A stretch of DNA of 64,000 nt from Palsa-883 sp035486355 (GTDB lineage Bacteria > Pseudomonadota > Alphaproteobacteria > Acetobacterales > Acetobacteraceae). Location: NCBI GenBank assembly GCA_035486355.1, contig DATHNE010000115.1:1-64000 (forward strand). Reading direction: 5' to 3'. Position 1 is the first letter of the stretch, and each line of letters starts with the position of its first letter. The notes under the pieces are model-generated. The model searched no databases. It had not been told where the DNA came from and saw only the letters and a list, made by a program, of their open reading frames with translations. Of this stretch, positions 16,641 to 24,959 are shown one piece after another. The translations under genes and the position numbers were made by a program.

Positions 16641-18140
16641 GTGCTGGTCGATCCGACGGACCGTGACATTGCCGAGATTCGCGAAATCGCCCGTGGGGCC
16701 GAGCGGATCGTCTTCGTCTCGGGCAACTTCAACATCCTCCACCCCGGCCACCTGCGTCTGCTGAAATTCGCCGCTGAGGTGGGGGACTTTCTGGTCGTCG
16801 GCGTGCTGGCGGACGACAGCCCCAACGTCACCGTTCCCGCCGAGATGCGGCTAGAAGCGTTGCGCGCCATCTCGTTCGTCAACGCCGCCATCCGCCTGCA
16901 CTGCGCGCCCGAGGATTTCATCGCCCGGCTGCAGCCGCACTTCGCGGTGATGGGCAAGGAACACGCGCTGCACGACAACCCCGAGCAGGCAGCGCTGGCG
17001 GCCTATGGCGGGCAGCTGCTGTTCAGCTCCGGCGAGGCCCGGTTTTCATCCGTCGACCTGCTGCACAACGAATACTCGCGGATCGCGCATTCAACCGTGC
17101 TCAAACCGGTCGACTATGCACTGCGGCACGGGTTCGGCTTCCCCGATCTCACCGCGCTGGTGGGGCAGCTCGCCGGGCTGCGCGTACTGGTGATCGGCGA
17201 TCTGATCCTGGACGAATACATCTCTTGCGATCCGCTCGGCATGTCGCAGGAAGACCCGACGATCGTGGTCACCCCGATCGAGAGCAAAACCTTCATCGGC
17301 GGCGCCGGCATCGTCGCGGGCCATGCCGCGGGTCTCGGCGCCGAGGTCGGGTTTGTCACCCTGGTGGGTCAGGACGACCGGGCGGCGTTCGCGCAAGACC
17401 GGCTGGCCGGTATGGGCGTGAAGATGCAGGCGGTGGCGGATGAAACGCGGCCAACACCGCTGAAGCAACGGTTCCGCGCCTCCGGCCAGACGTTGCTGCG
17501 GGTCAACCACCTGCGCCAGCACGCCGCCGCCCCACCGCTGGTCGAACGACTTGTGGGGCTCGTCGAACAACAGCTCGACAGGCGCGACCTGCTGCTGTTC
17601 GCGGACTTCAACTATGGCTGCCTGCCGCAGGCGGCGGTCGACCACATTGCCGCGGCGGCCAGCGCCCACGGCGTGATGATGGCCGCCGACAGCCAGGCAT
17701 CCTCTCAGCTCGCGGACGTCTCGCGGTTCCGCGGCATGCGTCTGCTGACGCCCACCGAGCGTGAGGCACGGCTGGCCTTGCAGGACACCGATTCCGGCCT
17801 GGTGATCCTGGCGGAGAAGCTGCAACAGAAGACGGGCGCGGAGAACGTCATCGTGACCCTGGGCGCCGAGGGCATCCTGTTGCACGGGCGCGAGGGTACC
17901 ACGCACCGCACCGACCGCCTGCCGGCGCTGAACACCGCGCCGAAGGACGTGGCCGGTGCCGGTGACAGCCTGTTTGCCTGCACCGCGCTGGCGGTGTGCG
18001 CCGGCGCGGATATCTGGCGCAGCGCCTATCTCGGCTCGCTGGCCGCGGCCTGCCAGGTCGCGCGCGTCGGCAACACGCCGCTGACGGCACGCGAGCTGAT
18101 CGAGGAACTGTCGGCGGGTGCCCCCGACCGGGGGGCGTGA
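16641..18140 (+). CDS. nucleotidyltransferase-sugar kinase fusion, RfaE/HldE-like with reversed domain order
   Basis: Starting at GTG 16641 (aaggaa upstream) the protein has 499 residues; GTG 16554 is an alternative. Residues ~20-150 form a cytidylyltransferase-like domain with HPGH at 34-37 and FSSVDLLH, and an Asn in FNILHPGH where HldE has Asp. Residues ~177-490 form a PfkB/ribokinase-type kinase with VIGDLILDEYI and the catalytic loop DVAGAGDS (D442). In canonical HldE the kinase comes first, so the order is reversed. HldE phosphorylates heptose-7-phosphate and transfers AMP or ADP. The downstream GmhA-like and nucleotidyltransferase genes support a heptose-type substrate. TGATG overlap with the next gene. 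Confidence 0.88.
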   Translation: MLVDPTDRDIAEIREIARGAERIVFVSGNFNILHPGHLRLLKFAAEVGDFLVVGVLADDSPNVTVPAEMRLEALRAISFVNAAIRLHCAPEDFIARLQPHFAVMGKEHALHDNPEQAALAAYGGQLLFSSGEARFSSVDLLHNEYSRIAHSTVLKPVDYALRHGFGFPDLTALVGQLAGLRVLVIGDLILDEYISCDPLGMSQEDPTIVVTPIESKTFIGGAGIVAGHAAGLGAEVGFVTLVGQDDRAAFAQDRLAGMGVKMQAVADETRPTPLKQRFRASGQTLLRVNHLRQHAAAPPLVERLVGLVEQQLDRRDLLLFADFNYGCLPQAAVDHIAAAASAHGVMMAADSQASSQLADVSRFRGMRLLTPTEREARLALQDTDSGLVILAEKLQQKTGAENVIVTLGAEGILLHGREGTTHRTDRLPALNTAPKDVAGAGDSLFACTALAVCAGADIWRSAYLGSLAAACQVARVGNTPLTARELIEELSAGAPDRGA

Positions 18141-18892
18141 TGCGCGCCTTGCTGCTGGCCGCCGGCGCAGGCACGCGGCTGCGGCCCCTGACCGAGACCA
18201 TCCCGAAATGCCTGGTGCCGATCGGCGGCCGTGCGCTGCTGGATTACTGGTTCGACCTGGTGTTCGCGGCCGGCATCGAGCGGGCGCTGGTGAACACATC
18301 GTATCGCTCGGCGCAGGCTCACGCACATATGTCAGCGTCACCTTGGCGTGAGCGCGTGGACGTGGTGCACGAGCCCGCGCTGCTGGGCACCGGCGGGACG
18401 GTGCTGGCGAACCGCGCCTGGCTTGGCCGCGCGCCTTTTCTGGTGGCACACGCCGACAATCTGACCGATTTCGATGTCGCCGGCCTGTTCGCCAGGCACC
18501 GCGAACGCCCGGCTGGCTGCGCCCTCACCATGTTGGCCTTCCACACCGATCGGCCGCAGCAATGTGGCATTCTTGCGTTGGATTCCCGCAACGTGGTGCA
18601 GGGATTTTTCGAGAAAGTCGCCACCCCGCCGGGCACGCTGGCCAATGCCGCCGTCTATATCTTCGAGCCCGAAGTGGTGGATTTCATCGTGCGTCTGGGC
18701 CGGCCGGTCCTCGACCTGTCGACCGAGGTGATCCCTGCCTTCCTGGGCCGGATCCTCGCGGTGACCCATACCGGCTATCACCGCGATATCGGCACGCCAG
18801 ACAGCCTGGCACAGGCGCAGGCGGACGTTGCCGCCGGCCTTGTGGGCCGCACGGGCGGCCCAGCATTGATTGCCACCTCACGGGCCCGCTGA
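18140..18892 (+). CDS. sugar-1-phosphate nucleotidyltransferase (HddC-like)
   Basis: A 250-residue GT-A-fold NTP transferase. The N-terminal LLLAAGAGTRLRPLTET, with PKCLVPIGG, is the signature of glucose-1-phosphate thymidylyl/guanylyltransferases; HADNLTDFD carries the metal aspartate and GTPDSLAQAQ is the C-terminal motif. Short length and no left-handed helix domain fit D-glycero-D-manno-heptose-1-phosphate guanylyltransferase (HddC) or MurNAc/GlcNAc-1-phosphate types. The neighbouring GmhA-like and kinase genes favour a heptose substrate. The ATG overlaps the preceding stop (TGATG). The nucleotide used is not determined from sequence. Confidence 0.88.
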   Translation: MRALLLAAGAGTRLRPLTETIPKCLVPIGGRALLDYWFDLVFAAGIERALVNTSYRSAQAHAHMSASPWRERVDVVHEPALLGTGGTVLANRAWLGRAPFLVAHADNLTDFDVAGLFARHRERPAGCALTMLAFHTDRPQQCGILALDSRNVVQGFFEKVATPPGTLANAAVYIFEPEVVDFIVRLGRPVLDLSTEVIPAFLGRILAVTHTGYHRDIGTPDSLAQAQADVAAGLVGRTGGPALIATSRAR

Positions 18893-18986
18893 TAGAACCC
18901 GCGGCGCCTACGGGGAAAGGCGGCAGGGCCTCGGCAGACTGTCCTGACGCCGGCGGCCAGAGCCAATCAGTAGAGCGAACCCTGCA

Positions 18987-19925
18987 ATGAACCTCCTCGT
19001 GACCGGCGCCTGCGGCTACAAGGGAAGCGTCTTGGTGCCCAAGCTGCTGGCGCGCGGGCATCATGTGACCGCGTTCGACATCCAATGGTTCGGCAACCAT
19101 CTGCCGGAGCAGCCGAACCTGACCATCGTGCAGGGCGATGTCCGCGACGTCGAGACGGTGCCGCTGGATGGCATCGACGCGATCATCCACCTGGCCAGCG
19201 TGGCCAACGACCCGTGCGGCGATCTGGATCCCAAACTGACTTGGGAAATCGCCTGCTTGGCCACCATGCAGCTCGCTGATCGCGCGAAGCGGGCGGGAAT
19301 TCGCCGCTTCATCTACGCGTCATCCGGCAGCGTGTACGGCGTGAAGGAGGAGCCCGAGGTCACCGAGGATCTCGTGCTGCTGCCGATCTCGGAATACAAC
19401 AAGACCAAGATGTGCGCCGAGCGCATCTTGTTGTCCTACGCCGACGACATGGTGGTGCAGATCGTGCGCCCGGCGACGGTGTGCGGCTTCTCACCACGCA
19501 TGCGGCTGGATGTGTCGGTGAACATGCTGACGATGCAGGCGCTGACCAACGGCCGCATCACGGTGTTCGGCGGCGATCAGGTACGGCCGAATATCCATAT
19601 CGAGGACATCGCCGAGCTGTACATCTTCCTGCTGGATCATCCCGAGCATGTCGGGGTCTACAATGCGGGCTTCGAGAACCTGAGCATCCTGCAGATCGCA
19701 CGCATGGTGTGCGAGCATGTGAATGCGCAGGTTGTCGTGACGCCGGCGAACGATCCGCGGTCGTACCGGGTGAATTCCGACAAGCTGCTGGCAACCGGTT
19801 TCCGCCCGAAGCGCACAGTGGAAGACGCGATCAAGGAGATCGTCGGCCTGTATCGCCAGGGCGCGCTGCGTGACGAGCCGCATTGGCACAATCTGCGCTG
19901 GATGCAACAGGAGCGCGCGGCATGA
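18987..19925 (+). CDS. NAD-dependent sugar epimerase/dehydratase (extended SDR)
   Basis: A 312-residue extended short-chain dehydrogenase. The Rossmann motif TGACGYKG is at 6-13, the active-site Ser lies in YASSGSVYG, and Y137/K141 form the Y-x3-K pair in SEYNKTK. PNIHIEDIAELY and the C-terminal helix region match nucleotide-sugar epimerases. The substrate is an NDP- or sugar-phosphate-linked sugar; epimerase, reductase or dehydratase chemistry cannot be told apart. It opens a run in which the next genes overlap or abut, and shares ATGA with the GmhA-like gene. Confidence 0.9.
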   Translation: MNLLVTGACGYKGSVLVPKLLARGHHVTAFDIQWFGNHLPEQPNLTIVQGDVRDVETVPLDGIDAIIHLASVANDPCGDLDPKLTWEIACLATMQLADRAKRAGIRRFIYASSGSVYGVKEEPEVTEDLVLLPISEYNKTKMCAERILLSYADDMVVQIVRPATVCGFSPRMRLDVSVNMLTMQALTNGRITVFGGDQVRPNIHIEDIAELYIFLLDHPEHVGVYNAGFENLSILQIARMVCEHVNAQVVVTPANDPRSYRVNSDKLLATGFRPKRTVEDAIKEIVGLYRQGALRDEPHWHNLRWMQQERAA

Positions 19926-20521
19926 GCGAGCTGAAGCCGTATCTGTCGCCTGAGGTCCACTGCGCCGCCTATTGGCGCCGGCTGGCTGGCGTGATGGAGA
20001 CATTTGATTGGGCGCCAGTGGGTCTGCTGGCTGAGGAGCTGTTGGATTGCTGGCGCACGCGGCGGCAGGTGTTCTTCATCGGCAATGGTGGCAGTTGCGG
20101 CAACGCGGTGCATCTGGCGAATGACCTGATCTATGCCGTCTCGAAGCGGCATGGTTCGGGGCTGCGGGCCCATGCGCTGGGAGCCAACTCGTCGGTGCTG
20201 ACCTGCCTGGCCAACGATGAAGGCTACGACAAGATCTTTTCCATGCAGCTCGCAGTGATGGCGCATCCGGATGATGTGCTGATCGCGTTTTCAGGCAGCG
20301 GCAATTCGCCGAATATCCTGCGCGCGCTGGAGGAGGCGCGGCGCATCGGCATGCGCAGCTATGCGGTGCTGGGGTATTCCGGCGGCAAGGCGAAGGCGCT
20401 GGCCGATACGCCGATTCATCTGCCGATCGACGACATGCAGATCGCCGAGGACGCGCAGCTCATCTTCGGCCACATGATCACACAGTGGCTGGCGGCGCAT
20501 CGCGATCACGTGGCGAGTTGA
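19922..20521 (+). CDS. SIS-domain sugar isomerase, GmhA-like
   Basis: A 199-residue single-SIS-domain protein. IGNGGSCGNAVHLANDL is the phosphosugar-binding P-loop of sedoheptulose-7-phosphate isomerases (typically GNGGSAADAQH), followed by SGSGNSPNIL and the C-terminal EDAQLIFGHMI helix. GmhA converts sedoheptulose-7-phosphate to D-glycero-D-manno-heptose-7-phosphate in the cytoplasm. SIS domains also serve other aldose-ketose pairs, so the exact substrate is inferred from the neighbouring kinase and nucleotidyltransferases. It overlaps the upstream epimerase by four bases. Confidence 0.87.
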   Translation: MSELKPYLSPEVHCAAYWRRLAGVMETFDWAPVGLLAEELLDCWRTRRQVFFIGNGGSCGNAVHLANDLIYAVSKRHGSGLRAHALGANSSVLTCLANDEGYDKIFSMQLAVMAHPDDVLIAFSGSGNSPNILRALEEARRIGMRSYAVLGYSGGKAKALADTPIHLPIDDMQIAEDAQLIFGHMITQWLAAHRDHVAS

Positions 20522-20528
20522 GCGCGGT

Positions 20529-21524
20529 ATGGCGTCGGAGAAATACCTGGTCCTGGGGTCGAATTCGTTTTCCGGCGCGACATTCGTCGACTATCTGGCG
20601 GAGCAGGGACCCGATGTGCTGGCGACCAGCCGGTCGGCGGAACCGCACGCGGCGCTGTTGCCGTATCGCTGGCACAAACGGCCCGGGCATGTTCGGTTTG
20701 AACGTATCGATATCAACCACGACTTGGAAAAACTCGATGCGCTGCTGAAGCGCGAGCGGCCAACACACGTCGTGAATTTCGCCGCGCAGAGCATGGTGGG
20801 CGAGAGCTGGCAGAATCCCGATCACTGGATGCAAACGAATGTGGTCGCCACGGTGCGGCTGCACGAATTGCTGCGGCGCTGCGACTTTTTGGAACGCTAC
20901 GTCCATGTGACGACACCGGAAGTGTATGGGTCCACCGAGGGATGGGTGAAGGAGGACTGTGCGTTCAATCCCTCGACGCCCTATGCGGTGTCGCGCGCGG
21001 CCGGCGACATGTCGCTGCGCACCTATTTCCAGACCTATCAGTTCCCGGTGCTGTTCACGCGGGCGGCGAATGTCTATGGGCCGGGGCAGCCGCTGTATCG
21101 GATCATTCCACGCACAGTGCTGGCGGCGATTGGTGGCCAGAAGCTGAAGCTGGATGGCGGCGGCAAGTCGGTGCGCGTGTTCATCCACATGCGCGACGTC
21201 TCGGATGCGACGCTGCGGATCGCGCGCGCGGGGACGCTGGGCGAGACCTATCACATCTCGGGCTACGAACTGGTGTCGATCCGGAAGCTGGTGGAGCTGA
21301 TCCTGGCGCGGCTGGACAAGCGGTTCGAGGATTGTGTGGAGCTGGGGCCGGAGCGGCCGGGGAAGGACACCGCGTATCAGCTGGATTCGATCCGATTACG
21401 GACGGATCTGGGCTGGCGCGACCGGCTCTCGCTGGCCGAGGGGGTGGAGGAGGTGATCGCCTGGACGGAACGGTTCAAGGACGCGCTGCCGGCGCTGCCG
21501 GCGCGCTACGAGCACAAGCCATGA
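20529..21524 (+). CDS. NAD-dependent epimerase/dehydratase with altered catalytic residues
   Basis: A 331-residue extended SDR of the NDP-glucose/GDP-mannose 4,6-dehydratase superfamily. The N-terminal Rossmann motif reads GSNSFSG. The usual catalytic T-D-E is TTPEVYG (Asp replaced by Pro) and the usual Y-x3-K is YAVSR (Lys replaced by Arg). NPSTPYAVS, YGPGQPLYRIIPRT and VRVFIHMRDVSDA are otherwise well kept. The changes make a normal 4,6-dehydratase reaction doubtful; an epimerase, decarboxylase or other redox role is possible. Start eight bases after the GmhA-like stop; its end overlaps the transketolase start (ATGA). Confidence 0.86.
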   Translation: MASEKYLVLGSNSFSGATFVDYLAEQGPDVLATSRSAEPHAALLPYRWHKRPGHVRFERIDINHDLEKLDALLKRERPTHVVNFAAQSMVGESWQNPDHWMQTNVVATVRLHELLRRCDFLERYVHVTTPEVYGSTEGWVKEDCAFNPSTPYAVSRAAGDMSLRTYFQTYQFPVLFTRAANVYGPGQPLYRIIPRTVLAAIGGQKLKLDGGGKSVRVFIHMRDVSDATLRIARAGTLGETYHISGYELVSIRKLVELILARLDKRFEDCVELGPERPGKDTAYQLDSIRLRTDLGWRDRLSLAEGVEEVIAWTERFKDALPALPARYEHKP

Positions 21525-22357
21525 GCACGGCATTGCAATCGAACGAAGTGGCGGCGCTGGCGCATCAGGCGGCGAAGCTACGCATGCGTGTGATCCAGAT
21601 GTCGCATCGCGCCAAGAGCGCGCATCTCGCGTCGTCACTGTCGTGCTGTGACATTGTCACCGCGGCTTACTGGGATGTGTGCCGGATCGATCCGGCGAAG
21701 CCGACGGACCCGTTTCGAGACCGGTTCATCCTGTCGAAGGGCCACGCGGCCACCGCGTTGTATACCGCACTGGCGTTCCGCGGCTTCTTCCCCGAGGCGC
21801 TGCTGGACACCTATTGCAAGGACGGCGGCATGCTCGCGGAACATCCGCCGGCGAGACTGCTGCCAGGGGTCGAAGCAGCGACGGGGTCGTTGGGGCACGG
21901 ACTGCCGATCGGCGTCGGCATGGCACTGGCGGGCCGCATGCGCGGCGAGACTTTCCGCGTCTACGCGCTGCTGTCAGATGGCGAGAACAACGAAGGCTCC
22001 GTCTGGGAATCCGCGATGTTCGCGGCCGCGCAGAAGCTGGAGAATGTTTGCGTCATCATCGACTACAACAAATGGCAGGCAACCGCGCGATCAAACGAGA
22101 CGCTGCAACTGGCGCCACTGCGCGACAAATGGGCCGCCTTCGGCTGGGACGCGCATGAGATCGACGGGCACGACATCGGCACGGTGGCGAGCACGATGCG
22201 CAATGTGCCGAACGGATCGGGTAAGCCGGTCGCGCTGATCGCGCACACGGTGAAGGGCAAGGGCGTGTCGTTCATGGAGGACGACAACAACTGGCATTAT
22301 CGCGCGCCGACCGAGGAAGAAGTCGGCAAGGCGCGCGTGGAGCTCGGCCTGGCGTGA
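21521..22357 (+). CDS. transketolase, N-terminal (TPP-binding) subunit
   Basis: A 278-residue protein equal to the thiamine-diphosphate binding half of transketolase. MSHRAKSAHLASSLSCCDIV and ILSKGHAATALY are conserved N-terminal elements, and SDGENNEGSVWE with DYNKWQ forms the Mg/TPP motif. It functions only with the C-terminal subunit encoded next, moving a two-carbon ketol unit between sugar phosphates. ATG 21521 overlaps the previous stop by ATGA; the frame is open far upstream but that is a shadow. Split transketolases are known in sugar and antibiotic clusters; here one sits within a nucleotide-sugar operon. Confidence 0.92.
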   Translation: MSTALQSNEVAALAHQAAKLRMRVIQMSHRAKSAHLASSLSCCDIVTAAYWDVCRIDPAKPTDPFRDRFILSKGHAATALYTALAFRGFFPEALLDTYCKDGGMLAEHPPARLLPGVEAATGSLGHGLPIGVGMALAGRMRGETFRVYALLSDGENNEGSVWESAMFAAAQKLENVCVIIDYNKWQATARSNETLQLAPLRDKWAAFGWDAHEIDGHDIGTVASTMRNVPNGSGKPVALIAHTVKGKGVSFMEDDNNWHYRAPTEEEVGKARVELGLA

Positions 22358-23277
22358 GAAACGCATTCGCCGACGAGATCACCAAGCTGGGTGACAGCGA
22401 TCCGCGCCTCGTGCTGCTGTCTGGCGACATTGGCAACCGGCTGTTCGACAAGTTCCGCGCCGCGCATCCAAGCCGGTTCTACAATGCCGGCGTCGCCGAG
22501 CAGAACATGACCGGCGTAGCGGCCGGCATGGCGCTGAGCGGCATGCGGCCGATTACCTATACGATCACACCGTTCGTCACGACGCGCTGCCTGGAACAGA
22601 TCCGCACCGATATCTGCTATCACGATGTACCGGTGATCGTGGTCGCCGTCGGCGCGGGCCTGTCTTACGCTGGCCTCGGGCCGACCCACCACGCCTGCGA
22701 GGACATCGCCTTCATGCGCGCGTTGCCGAATATGAAGGTGGTGTGTCCCGGCGATGCGTTCGAAGTGCGCGCGGCGCTGCGCGGTGCGTTGCAGCAGGAC
22801 AAGCCGGTCTACATTCGCATGGGCAAGCGCGGCGAACCAAAAGTGCACAACGCTGTGCCAGCGGGATTCGAGATCGGCCGTGCGCTGGTGGTGGAAGACG
22901 GCAGCGACGTCTGTCTGCTGTCGAACGGCACGATGCTGCCGGAAGTGCAGCACGCCGCGGCCACGTTGCGCGAACGCGGCCTCAGCACGCAGGTCGTGAG
23001 TTTCCACACGGTAAAGCCACTCGACACCGACTTTCTGCGCGACGCGATGGCGCAGTTCCGCCTGGTCGCAACGATCGAGGAACATTCGCTGATCGGCGGC
23101 TTCGGCGCGGCGGTGGCGGAATGGCTGATTGACAACCAGGTGCAGCCTAAGCGCTTGCTGCGCTTTGGCACGCCCGACGCCTTCTTCAAGAAATCCGGCG
23201 AACAGGAATACGCCCGCGAGCAGCTCGGTCTCGACGCCAAGCACATCGCGGCGCGGGTTCTGGCCTCGCTCGGCTGA
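22354..23277 (+). CDS. transketolase, C-terminal subunit
   Basis: A 307-residue protein with the pyrimidine-binding and C-terminal domains of transketolase/DXS. FYNAGVAEQNMTGVAAGMAL carries the catalytic Glu that activates TPP. PTHHACEDIAFMRALPNM and the C-terminal transketolase_C Rossmann-like portion are present. The start is GTG overlapping the N-subunit stop (GTGA), so the two halves are made in equal amounts. Together they form a complete enzyme. The substrate is inferred to be a C5-C7 phosphosugar or branched-sugar precursor. Confidence 0.92.
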   Translation: MRNAFADEITKLGDSDPRLVLLSGDIGNRLFDKFRAAHPSRFYNAGVAEQNMTGVAAGMALSGMRPITYTITPFVTTRCLEQIRTDICYHDVPVIVVAVGAGLSYAGLGPTHHACEDIAFMRALPNMKVVCPGDAFEVRAALRGALQQDKPVYIRMGKRGEPKVHNAVPAGFEIGRALVVEDGSDVCLLSNGTMLPEVQHAAATLRERGLSTQVVSFHTVKPLDTDFLRDAMAQFRLVATIEEHSLIGGFGAAVAEWLIDNQVQPKRLLRFGTPDAFFKKSGEQEYAREQLGLDAKHIAARVLASLG

Positions 23278-23294
23278 CGGCAAATAGGACACCC

Positions 23295-24332
23295 ATGCGC
23301 ACTGAAGCCGCCATCCTGGTGCAGACCGGCCAACCGCTGGTGCTAGCCGAGCTTGAAACACCCGCGCTGAAGCCGGGCCAGGCGCTGGTTGAAATCGCCT
23401 ATTCCGGCGCCTGCGGCACGCAGGTGGCCGAGTGGCGCGGCCTGAAGGGCGAGGACCGCTATCTGCCACACTGCATCGGCCATGAAGGCAGCGGCACGGT
23501 GGTCGAGATCGGCGCCGCCGTCACCAAGGTGAAGCCGGGCGACAAGGTCGTGCTATCGTGGATCCGCGGCACCGGCGTCGAGTCCGGTGGTGCGGTCTAT
23601 AGGTGGAACGACGGGACGGTGAACGCCGGCGGCGTCACCACGTTCCAGCGCCACGCCGTGGTCAGCGAGAACCGGCTGACACTGCTGCCGCCAAGCCTCG
23701 ACATGCAGGTAGCGATCCTGCTCGGCTGCGCGGCGCCGACCGGCATGGGCGCGGTGTTCAACGTCGCCAGCGTAGGCGCGGGCGAGACGGTGGTGGTGTT
23801 CGGCACCGGTGGCATCGGACTGAATGCTTGCATGGGCGCGGCGTTTGCCGGCGCCATGCCGATCATCGGCGTTGATCCGAGTGCGGAACGGCGTGCCCTG
23901 GCGCAGCGCTACGGCGCCACCCAGGTCATCGATCCCGCTGCGGGCGATGTCGTGGCGGCGATCCGGGCGATTTGCCCCGGCGGCGTCAATGTCGCGATCG
24001 AGGCAACGGGTCTGCCCGATGTAATGGCGACGGCATTGCAGGTCACGCGGCAGCAAGGCGGCCGCGCGGTGGTCATTGGCAATGCGCGGCATGGCAGCAC
24101 GTTGACGCTGGACCCCAGCCTGTTCAACCAGGGCAAAAGCCTGCTGGGCACCTGGGGCGGCGACAGCGTGCCGGACCGCGACTACGCGCGCTTCGCCCGC
24201 CTGCTGGCCGCGCCGCGCTTCGACCCGCGCGGCCTGCTGTCATCGCCCTACAAGCTCAGCGAAGCGACGCAGGCGCTGACCGATCTTGCCGCGGGCCGCG
24301 TCGGCCGGCCGCTGATCGACATGGCGGCTTGA
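23295..24332 (+). CDS. zinc-type medium-chain alcohol dehydrogenase
   Basis: A 345-residue MDR-family oxidoreductase. CGTQVAEWRG near residue 37 and the GHEGSGTVVEIG motif near 61 belong to the catalytic zinc domain. The Rossmann motif GTGGIGLNACMG lies at about 170. The cluster of four structural-zinc cysteines normally at ~95-115 of ADH-type enzymes is absent, resembling sorbitol/threonine-type variants with one Zn. Within the run it may oxidise or reduce a hydroxyl on the sugar intermediate, by context. It starts 17 bp after the transketolase pair. Confidence 0.87.
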   Translation: MRTEAAILVQTGQPLVLAELETPALKPGQALVEIAYSGACGTQVAEWRGLKGEDRYLPHCIGHEGSGTVVEIGAAVTKVKPGDKVVLSWIRGTGVESGGAVYRWNDGTVNAGGVTTFQRHAVVSENRLTLLPPSLDMQVAILLGCAAPTGMGAVFNVASVGAGETVVVFGTGGIGLNACMGAAFAGAMPIIGVDPSAERRALAQRYGATQVIDPAAGDVVAAIRAICPGGVNVAIEATGLPDVMATALQVTRQQGGRAVVIGNARHGSTLTLDPSLFNQGKSLLGTWGGDSVPDRDYARFARLLAAPRFDPRGLLSSPYKLSEATQALTDLAAGRVGRPLIDMAA

Positions 24333-24341
24333 TCAGTCCGT

Positions 24342-24959
24342 ATGCGGATCGGGATCGACTTCGATAACACCATCGCCTGCTATGATGACGCGTTTCATCG
24401 CGCGGCGGTGGCGCAAGGCCTGATCCCCGCCACGGTTGGGCACGACAAGACCAGCGTGCGTGATCATCTGCGCGGGCTGGGGCGCGATCCGGATTTCACC
24501 TTGCTGCAGGGCTACGTCTACGGGCCGGGCATGCAATATGCTAGGCTGTATCCCGGCCTGCGCGAGGCGCTCGCGGCCTTGCGCGGCGCGGGACATCGTC
24601 TGTTCATCGTCAGCCATCGCACGCGTGCGCCGTTTGCCGGCCCACCATATGACCTGCATGCGGCCGCGCGGGATTTCGTCGCGCGGCAAGGGTTGCAGAA
24701 CGGCGGTTTTGCGGCCGACGAGATCTGGTTCGAGGAAACCCGCGCCTCCAAGCTCGCGCGCGCGGGTGCGTTGCTATGCGACGTCTTCATCGATGACCTG
24801 CCGGAAGTGCTCGCGGCGCCCGCGTTTCCAGCCAGCGCCCGTGCCATCCTGTTCGATCCGGAATTGCATTGGCCGGACGGCACCTGGCAAACCCGTCGGT
24901 TCGAGCGCCATGGCAGGTGGTCCGACATCGCGGACGCGCTGCTGCGAGTGAACGCGTGA
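24342..24959 (+). CDS. HAD-like hydrolase family protein
   Basis: A 205-residue protein starting MRIGIDFDNTIACYDD, where D6-x-D8-x-T10 is the HAD phosphohydrolase nucleophile motif I. FIVSHRT is motif II-like (Ser/Thr) and VFIDDLPEV is motif IV-like. Most likely it removes a phosphate from a sugar phosphate (compare GmhB-type phosphatases in heptose pathways, though it is not a close GmhB look-alike). It overlaps the downstream phosphotransferase by GTGA and follows the dehydrogenase by nine bases. Confidence 0.8.
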   Translation: MRIGIDFDNTIACYDDAFHRAAVAQGLIPATVGHDKTSVRDHLRGLGRDPDFTLLQGYVYGPGMQYARLYPGLREALAALRGAGHRLFIVSHRTRAPFAGPPYDLHAAARDFVARQGLQNGGFAADEIWFEETRASKLARAGALLCDVFIDDLPEVLAAPAFPASARAILFDPELHWPDGTWQTRRFERHGRWSDIADALLRVNA

